Part shown: one piece after another, positions 57,681-64,000 of the stretch
Position numbering within the stretch: the stretch's first letter is position 1
Layout of the letters: each line of letters opens with the position of its first letter
Source: Paenibacillus sp. CC-CFT747
GTDB lineage: Bacteria > Bacillota > Bacilli > Paenibacillales > NBRC-103111
Assembly (NCBI GenBank): GCA_030323305.1
Contig: CP106741.1
Coordinates: 253,001-317,000, forward strand
Length of the DNA stretch: 64,000 nt
Direction: 5' to 3'
Translations under genes and position numbers: made by a program
Notes under the pieces: generated by a model
What the model was told of the DNA's origin: nothing
The model's input: the letters and a program-made list of their open reading frames with translations, nothing else
The model's database searches: none

Positions 57681-58712
57681 TTAGGCTTCGGTAGAGCGCC
57701 GGGGAGTCAGTTCAAGAGGAACGGTAACCTCCCCTTTTGCCTGTGGCAGGTCCTTCCCGTCCTCGGCCTCACCCAAATGCGACAGCAGCCGGTGGATGGC
57801 CAGCTCCGCTTGTTTCTCATACGGGATGCTCATGCTCGTCAGCGCCGGATAGGCGGCGGCACTGAACCATTCGTTGTTGATTCCGAGAAGCTTGACCTCT
57901 TCCGGAACCCGGATACCGGCTTCAAGAAGCCGGCCCAGAATCCGGAGGGCCACACGGTCGTCAAAGGCGAGAATCCCGACGGGGCCTCCCTCGGCGAGAG
58001 CCCCGGCCGCTGCGGCGGTCACCCGCTCTTCCGGATCCCCGGCAACGCTCTGGATCATGCCGGTCCGCACCTCGGCCCCGAGCCGGTCCGCTTCCCGACG
58101 GAAGCCCAGCCTGCGCTGCCTGTCGATCATGAGAGCCTTGGAGGTCCCGGCATAGTAGACCGTCTGGCAGCCGCGCTCCACCAGATGGCGGACGGCCTCT
58201 GCGCTCGCGCCGGCAAAATCAAGGTTGACCGCCGCTACCGCCAGATCCTCCGGCCACTCCCAGGCGTTGAACAGAACGAGCGGCGAGCCTCCCCGCACGA
58301 TCCGGCCCACCGATTCGGGCTTCATCGCCATCCCGTGGCAGAACAGGCCGTCCACCCGGCGCTCCAGCAGGGTTTCGAGATGACGCTGCTCTCTTTCGGG
58401 ATCGGAGCCGGTGGCATAGACGGAAAGATGGTAGCCGTGGCGGTGTGCGGTAAGCTCCATGGCCTCCGCAAACTGGCCGTAATAGCCCCCGAAGCCCGGA
58501 AGAAGGAGGCCGAGCTCGTTGGTTTTCCGGCGGCTCAGGCTGGCCGCGACCGTATTGCGGCGGTAGCCGAGGCGGGCCGCCGCCTCCTCGACTTTGGCAG
58601 CGGTTTCAGGAGCCATCGGAACATTCCGCTTGTTCAGCACGTTCGAGACAGTGGCAATGGAAACCCCGGCTTCCCGGGCCACCTCCACAATGGTGATCTG
58701 CTTGTTATTCAT
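57681..58712 (-). CDS. LacI family transcriptional regulator
   Basis: 343 residues from the ATG with GAGGGTG upstream (an in-frame TTG is 15 nt earlier). N-terminal HTH and hinge (TIVEVAREAGVSIATVSNVL; RRNTVAASLSRRK) and a periplasmic-binding-type sensor domain with GILAFDDRVAL and LTSMSIPYEKQ. The neighbouring GH88 gene suggests unsaturated glucuronide or a related uronate as inducer. A LacI-type operator lies 14 bp upstream of the start, so the gene probably represses itself. Confidence 0.92.
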   Translation of the reverse strand: MNNKQITIVEVAREAGVSIATVSNVLNKRNVPMAPETAAKVEEAAARLGYRRNTVAASLSRRKTNELGLLLPGFGGYYGQFAEAMELTAHRHGYHLSVYATGSDPEREQRHLETLLERRVDGLFCHGMAMKPESVGRIVRGGSPLVLFNAWEWPEDLAVAAVNLDFAGASAEAVRHLVERGCQTVYYAGTSKALMIDRQRRLGFRREADRLGAEVRTGMIQSVAGDPEERVTAAAAGALAEGGPVGILAFDDRVALRILGRLLEAGIRVPEEVKLLGINNEWFSAAAYPALTSMSIPYEKQAELAIHRLLSHLGEAEDGKDLPQAKGEVTVPLELTPRRSTEA

Positions 58713-58725
58713 CGTGTGCACCCTC

Positions 58726-58743
58726 AATTGAAACGTTTAAATT
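58726..58743 (-). promoter_or_regulatory. LacI-type operator
   Basis: Plus-strand AATTGAAACGTTTAAATT, a near-perfect palindrome centred on the CpG typical of LacI-family sites (core AAACGTTT). Located 14 bp before the LacI-family start codon. Confidence 0.7.
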
Positions 58744-58835
58744 AATCTGAAACAAGCATAATCCGCTTTCCTTCCTTTTGTCAATCTTTCGTTTCGGGCC
58801 ATCCTTTCTTGCTGCATTCCTTCCTTGAAGCAAAT

Positions 58836-58870
58836 AAAAAAGCCGGCAAGGAACCTTCCCTTGCCAGCCA
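58836..58870 (-). terminator. Terminator
   Basis: Minus strand: GCtGGCAAGG pairs with CCTTGCCgGC around a short loop, followed by TTTTTTATTT. Ends the gene at 58919. Confidence 0.8.
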
Positions 58871-58918
58871 TCCTTTTAAATGCTGTTTAGCTGCAGACTC
58901 CAAGTTACCGCCTTCCCG

Positions 58919-59251
58919 CTAGACGCCCTGATTCGTATAGGCCTGGCGGGAATCCACGGAAAGCTGGAGCGTTCGGGCCTCCTGAGCGTACTGGAGGTCC
59001 GGCCTGTCCTTGTCGTAGAGCCACCACTTGCTCAGCTGTCCGTCCGGGCCCTCCTCGAAATAAAACACGTTCAGCTCATCGAGAAGCCGGCCGATTTCCC
59101 CGGCGAGGGCCGGTTCCACTCCGCGCAGCGTTATCTTCCATCCCTTGTTCCCTTCCTCCAGATCGAAGCCACCCTCCAGCTTCTCCCCTTCCAGGAGCAG
59201 ACGTCCGGTTGCCTGCTTGATCAGCAGTCTCTTCGTGCGGGATCCTCCCAT
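58919..59251 (-). CDS. Hypothetical protein
   Basis: About 110 residues. I chose the ATG at 59251, six nt behind GGGAGG; an ATG 6 nt earlier directly abuts the ribosome site. Soluble, charged, alpha/beta; the distinctive segment is LLDELNVFYFEEGPDGQ. No family recognised. It lies about 50 bp downstream of the pirin gene on the same strand and shares its terminator, so co-transcription is likely. Confidence 0.7.
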   Translation of the reverse strand: MGGSRTKRLLIKQATGRLLLEGEKLEGGFDLEEGNKGWKITLRGVEPALAGEIGRLLDELNVFYFEEGPDGQLSKWWLYDKDRPDLQYAQEARTLQLSVDSRQAYTNQGV

Positions 59252-59302
59252 GTCCATCCTCCCTGTTCGTTCAAGCATGCGGCGGCAGGCGCCGCTTCCC
59301 CA

Positions 59303-60000
59303 TTACGGCAGATCGATCAGCATAAAACGGGCTCCGCCCTCACTCGACAGCGTAAGCTCCGGCGTCTCGGTGATGCGCGCCGAATCCCGCCGGCCCAGCA
59401 CATGCTGCTCGTTAATCGCGAGCGTGCCTTCGATCACAAAGACGAAAATTCTCCGGCCGGCGGGCTGCTGGAAGCCGATCGACTGGCGGGCCTCCAGATC
59501 GGACAGATAGATCGTCATGTCCTGGTGAATGCGGGCCACGTTTTCGCCGGGGTTTTTGGACACGACCGGAAGCAGCGCATTCTTCATCGCCTCCACGTCA
59601 TACCGGGTCGTTTCGTAGGAGGGCTCCAGTCCTTTCTCCTCCGGAGTAAACCACATCTGCATAAGATGGACCTCCTCCTCCCCGGATTCGTTTCGGAGTG
59701 GATGATGCCCGTTCCCGCGGACATGCGCTGCACCTCCCCGAAGCCGGTTATGGCCGTGCGTCCGGTGCTGTCCTCATGCTTGAGCTTCCCCTGCAGCACG
59801 ATGGAGACGATTTCCATCTCCCTGTGAGGGTGAGCGCCAAAGCCGCGGTGTCCCGCGATTTCGTCGTCGTTCAGCACCCTCATCGGCCCGAACTCCGTAT
59901 TGGACGGGTCATAATAATCCGCAAAGGAAAAGCTGAAATTGCTCTTCAGCCATCCGTGATCCGCACTGTAGCGGGATGAAGCGGGATAAAGATTGATCAC
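59303..60000 (-). CDS. Pirin family protein (frameshifted)
   Basis: About 233 residues, the length of bacterial pirins such as YhhW. The metal-binding cupin segment is clear: GFGAHPHREMEIVS followed by GKLKHEDSTG (two His and one Glu of the 3-His-1-Glu site), then GTGIIHSE with another His. Members include quercetinases and redox-responsive proteins; function here is open. GTG start behind GGTGGAGG. One base is missing near T3 at 59691-59693 in the segment after HSE. Confidence 0.9.
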
Positions 60001-60108
60001 GTTACCTCCACCTTTCCATCGGTTCTTTTCCCCTCCATTATACCGATAGTCAAGCGCGGCTCCAAATTCCCCCGGCGGAAAAAAGCTCCGTCTCCCTCGC
60101 CCCCAAAC

Positions 60109-60129
60109 AAAAAGACGCCCGTAGGCGTC
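60109..60129 (-). terminator. Terminator after chemoreceptor gene
   Basis: GACGCC / GGCGTC with a 4-nt loop, followed on the minus strand by TTTTTGTTT. Nine bp past the chemoreceptor stop. Confidence 0.85.
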
Positions 60130-60137
60130 CGGTGGTC

Positions 60138-61879
60138 TCACAGCTTGAAATCGGCAAACAGGGCTCTCAGCCGTGTCGCCATTTCGTTCAAGGATTCGGC
60201 GGAACCGGAAATGTCCTCCATGGACGCGAGCTGCTCCTCGGAAGAGGCCGCTACGCTCTGGGCATAGTCCGAAGACCGGGCGGAAATGGTGGAGAGCTCC
60301 GCTATAGCGGCGTTCACCTGTTCGGATCCGGCGGACATCTCCTCGGACGAGGCGGATACCTCCATCATCTGCTGCATGACATCCTTCACGGAGTCCACGA
60401 TGGTGGAGAACGCGGAGTTGGCCCCCTCAATGACCTCGGAAAGCTCCTCCACCCGGATCGAGCCGTCCTTCATCGCGGTGATGGCCGCCTGCGTTTCCGT
60501 CTGGATCTGCTCCACAAGCTCCGTAATCTCCCCGGTCGACTGCCGGGACTGCTCCGCGAGCTTGCGGATCTGATCCGATACGACGGAGAATCCCCGTCCG
60601 TGTTCCCCCGCGCGGGCCGCTTCGATGGCGGCGTTCAAGGCGAGCAGGTTCGTCTGCGCCGAGATGTCCGAGATGAGGGCGGTGATGCTGCTGATCCGGC
60701 TGGACAGCTCCCCGAGCCGCTCGATCTTGCCGGCGGCTCCCTGCACCGTCTGCTGGATCGTCTCCATCCGCTGCCGGTTCACGGACATTTCGCGGGCGCC
60801 CGCCTCCGCCTGCTCCACGGCGACGCCCGAGGACTCCGCCGCGAGGCTGGCGGACTCGGCGATGCGCTGAATGCCGGACGCCATCTCCTCCATGGCGCGG
60901 CTGCTCTCGAGCGAGCCCTGCATCTGCTGCTCCGTTCCGGCGGCCACCTGCTCAATCGACTGGGTGATCTGATGCGTGGCCTCCGTCGTCTGACGGGCTC
61001 CGAGCTTCAACGCTTCGGAGGAAGACGCGACTTGAGCGGACGATTCCGCAACCCGGCCGACTACATCCCGGAGGTTACGGATCATGCCGTTAAAGTGATG
61101 GGCGAGCTGGCCGAGCTCATCGGTTTGGTTGACGGCCGCCTGGACGGTGAGGTCCCCTGTGACGCACGCTGGGTCATCCGGGCGAGCTCGGACACCGGTC
61201 TCAGCAGGGCACGGAGAGCCCAATAAACCACGAAAAGAGCAGCCGCCGTGCCGATTCCCCCGACCCACAGATTGGCCCTGAGCTTATCCATAAGCGAGGC
61301 CTCGACCTTGGAATAGTCGAAATCCATTCCGATGAGGACGCTCTCTTTACCGTCGGGACCCGGAATAGCGCTGACAATGCTGACCCACTGCCCCGATTGG
61401 TCGCGGTATACTTCCGTGGTGCCCGGCTTGCCGCCATGGGCCGTATCGACCGCCGCACGGAATTCCGGCGTCAGGCTGTAAGGCTTGGTCGGCGTGAGGC
61501 CCGCATCATACAGCTCCTGGTTTGCGATCAGCATATCCAGAGAATTGGGATCCGCCGATTCCGGATAGAACAAATACACATTGGAAATCAAGTCGCTCTC
61601 GGTTAACCGGTCGAACACTCCCTGCAGGTTCACCCATTCCTGGCTGCCCTTCCAGGCGGCCGGGTCCTTGCGAAGCGCCGGCTTCATCAGCTCCAGAAAC
61701 GGAACCTGGTCATCCACCAGATCCTTCGCTATATCCTGAAAGGATTCCAGACGGTTGTAAAACTGATCTTTCTCCTGAATGTAAGCTCCTGTTGTCAGCA
61801 CCCCCGCCAACAGGATGATGCACAGCGAAAGAATGCTGAGCAGCTTGGCGATAATGCTGGCTTTCCACCGTCTGATCAT
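60138..61879 (-). CDS. Methyl-accepting chemotaxis protein (frameshifted)
   Basis: About 580 residues. A first transmembrane helix (about 12-32), an extracytoplasmic dCache-like sensor (40-215, with [17 protein letters not shown]), a second helix (about 222-240), HAMP (245-300) and a long coiled-coil signalling domain. The hairpin tip reads [20 protein letters not shown] and the flank [15 protein letters not shown], both conserved for CheA/CheW contact. One base is missing from C4 at 61154-61157 within HAMP. No other chemotaxis genes adjoin except the distant CheB-CheR fusion. Ligand unknown. Confidence 0.93.
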
Positions 61880-62022
61880 GTTAGTCCCCCTCTTCTATGT
61901 TCCCACTCCTTCTTTATTCGACAAATCCGGGTCTTTTTTGAATAGGAAAAAGCCCGCAAAAGGAAATAACCGATTCCGGGTCGAATGTAGGTACAGGTAA
62001 AGAGAAAATCGAGGTGATCGTA

Positions 62023-63022
62023 TTGCCGGACTTGAAGATACAGGCTGTCCCGGCGAATGACCGCAGCCTGCATAAGCTGATTGGGGAGCTCGATGAGGAG
62101 TTGCTGGAGAGATACCCGGCCGAGGATATTCACGGAGTGGATTTCGGCGATCCGGGGTGCGCGAGATGGTGTTCGCCGTGGCGTTTGCGGACGGGGTTCC
62201 GGCTGCTTGCGGGGAATCCGCCGGCTGCCCGGCCCCTTCGCCGAGCTGAAGCGGTTCTATGTGGCCAAGCCCTTCCGCCGTCAGGGGATGGCGGCCGCCC
62301 TGCTCGCCTATTTGGAGGACCGGGCGCGGGAGCTTGGAGCCCTGTCGCTTCGGCTCGAGACCGGTCCGGAGCAGCAGGAATCGCTTCGCTTCTATGAGAA
62401 GCACGGCTACCATCCTATCGCGGCGTTCGGGCCTTACGCCGGCTTCGAAACGAGCCTGTGCTACGAGAAGGCTTTAACCGGACTGGAGAGCTACCGGGCC
62501 TTGTCGAGTCGGATCGACTGGGGACCCGTGAAAGGGCGCTTCGGGTGGGCGGATGCCTCCTCTCTGGACGAAGCTCTGGTAAGTAATGTGAGCATTATTC
62601 CCTACACCCCGGAGGGATATGTCGTGTTTCAGCTGGAGAACGGACGCTGGGAGCTGCCCGGGGGGACGATGGAGCCGGGGGAGACCTATCTTCAGACCTT
62701 AAGGCGGGAGATGGCGGAGGAGCTCGGAGCGGAGCTCGTCACGTACCGGATTTTCGGGCAGTTTCATTGCGAGTCGGTGGCCGCCGGGCCTTACAAGCCG
62801 CATATCCCCCATCCCCGTTTTATCCGTCTCCTCGGATATGGAGAAGTCCGGCTGACGGGGCGGCCCTTGAACCCTCCGGACGGCGAGCAGGTTGCTCTGG
62901 TCGAGACGGTTCCGATCGAGGAAGCGGTCCGCCGGTTTGAGAGCCAGCGCCGCTCCGACATTGCCGACATGTACCGGGCGGCCCACGACATCCGGGAGAG
63001 GGAAGCGTCGTTGAACCGCTGA
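62023..63022 (+). CDS. GNAT acetyltransferase-Nudix hydrolase fusion (frameshifted)
   Basis: About 333 residues. Residues 1-150 are a GNAT domain (RFYVAKPFRRQGMAAALLAY is the acetyl-CoA loop; SLRFYEKHGY the last strand). Residues 180-325 are a Nudix domain with a complete Nudix box, GX5EX7REUXEEXGU, in GTMEPGETYLQTL then REMAEELGA. So it pairs an N-acyltransferase with a nucleoside-diphosphate-linked hydrolase in one polypeptide; substrates unknown. I chose the TTG at 62023, six nt behind GAGGTG; the GTG at 62014 has no site. Bases are missing from G4 at 62154-62157 and G4 at 62211-62214, both in the GNAT part. Confidence 0.85.
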
Positions 63023-63136
63023 AAGACTTGTTCGGGAGCTCCTTTTTCAAAACCAAGTAAAAGAGTAGGAATGAACAGGCTTTTGCGCTATAATCGTTTA
63101 TGGATGATCACTAAATCGAAAAAAGGAGCACAAACC

Positions 63137-64000
63137 ATGGAAAAAACATTGATTTTCGGACACAAAAACCCGGATACGGATACCATTTGTTCCGCTCTGG
63201 TATATGACGACCTGAAGAGCAAGCTGGGCTTTGATGTGGAAGCCGTCCGTCTCGGCAGCGTGAACGGGGAAACCCAGTTTGCCCTCGACCGCTTTGGCGC
63301 CTCCGCTCCCCGCCTGGTGGAAACGGTAGCGAACGAAGTCAAGAACGTGATTCTGGTCGACCATAACGAGCGCCAACAGAGCGTGTCCGATATCGATCAA
63401 GTGACCGTCAAGGAAGTTATCGACCATCACCGCATCGCCAACTTCGAGACGAGCGGCCCCTCTATTATCGTGCCGAGCCGGTTGGCTGCACCGCTACCAT
63501 CCTGAAGAAGATGTACAAGGAGAACGGAGTCTCCATCGAGCCTAACATCGCCGGGCTGATGCTGTCCGCCATTATTTCCGACTCCCTGCTGTTCAAATCC
63601 CCCACCTGCACGGAGGAAGACGTTCAAGCGGCCCGCGAGCTGGCCGAAATCGCCGGCGTCGATGCCGACAGCTACGGCTTGGAGATGCTGAAGGCCGGTG
63701 CCGATCTGAGCGACAAATCGGTCGCCCAGCTTATCTCGCTTGACTCGAAGGAATTCCAGATGGGCAGCGCGAAGGTGGAAATCGCCCAGGTTAACGCCGT
63801 CGACGTTAACGACGTGCTGTCCCGCCAATCCGAAGTGGAAGCGGCCTTGAACGATGTCATCTCGACGAAAGGGCTGGACCTGTTCCTCTTCGTGGTAACG
63901 GATATTCTGAACAACGATTCCGTCGGAATCGCGCTCGGCCAATCCGCTTCCGCCGTGGAGAAAGCCTACAACGTGAAGCTCGAGAACAACAAAGCCGTAC
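63137..64000 (+). CDS. ppaC: Manganese-dependent inorganic pyrophosphatase, 3' end beyond window (frameshifted)
   Basis: The first 288 or so residues of family-II pyrophosphatase (DHH/DHHA2). [13 protein letters not shown] gives H9, D13 and D15 of the metal site exactly as in B. subtilis PpaC; DHNE and the DHH motif ([10 protein letters not shown]) follow, then [10 protein letters not shown]. It hydrolyses pyrophosphate to keep biosynthesis going; cytoplasmic. ATG behind AAAAAAGGAG. One base is missing from C4 at 63457-63460. The gene continues past position 64000, within the DHHA2 domain. Confidence 0.95.

Overview
The window reads as chromosome from a high-GC, endospore-former-like Firmicute, most likely Paenibacillus or a close relative. 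The evidence is the strong AGGAGG-type ribosome sites with frequent GTG and TTG starts, Bacillus-type families (YhbD, bactofilin BacE/F, HelD, YpsA, DUF2536, PpaC, TipA-type MerR, Bce-type and LnrJK-like modules), and very dense signalling and transport genes. I see no rRNA, tRNA, CRISPR array, phage or transposase gene. Genus placement is inference from family content.

A property of the sequence dominates the reading. About two dozen genes are interrupted by frameshifts, over 30 in all, and nearly every one is explained by one base missing from a short homopolymer, mostly G or C runs of 3-6. Restoring the base recovers full-length, motif-complete proteins. I treat these as probable sequencing or assembly errors, annotate each as one gene, and give the run where it breaks.

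Layout. 0-6.5 kb: a B12-binding protein with the W-x9-EH signature of CarH-type light sensors, an adjoining hybrid-kinase-like protein that has lost key residues in several modules, and a convergent CheB-CheR-PAS-kinase giant. 6.8-11.2 kb: an ECF sigma/anti-sigma operon, bactofilin BacE with YhbD, and VanW. 11.4-17.1 kb: a 12-bp minisatellite, HelD, a DUF962 protein, a MATE exporter and a VanX-type dipeptidase. 17.2-28.5 kb: two two-component/ABC-exporter modules (LnrJK-LMN-like and LanFEG-RK-like) and a TipA-type MerR regulator with a textbook 19-bp-spacer promoter. 28.6-36.1 kb: small proteins, GrpB, an esterase, a flavin monooxygenase behind a leader terminator, a kinase with a degenerate GGDEF domain, and a GntR-solute-binding fusion regulator. 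36.3-47 kb: a complete bceRS-bceAB module with its operator, ArsR/SDR, an MFS exporter, YpsA and another ABC exporter. 47.4-55 kb: a glycosylation operon (GtrA, polyprenol-phosphate glycosyltransferase, a very large double GT-C protein) with a DUF2334 protein carrying FG-GAP-like repeats upstream. 55.1-64 kb: a methyltransferase, a GH88 unsaturated glucuronyl hydrolase with its LacI regulator, pirin, a chemoreceptor, a GNAT-Nudix fusion and the 5' part of ppaC.

Functionally the region is about sensing and surviving the outside world: at least five histidine-kinase systems, three antimicrobial-exporter modules, a cell-envelope sugar-transfer operon and chemotaxis components. The least ordinary items are the candidate B12 photoreceptor with its degenerate kinase partner, a small palindromic repeat family inserted between co-transcribed genes, the leader terminator before the flavin monooxygenase, and several uncommon domain fusions.
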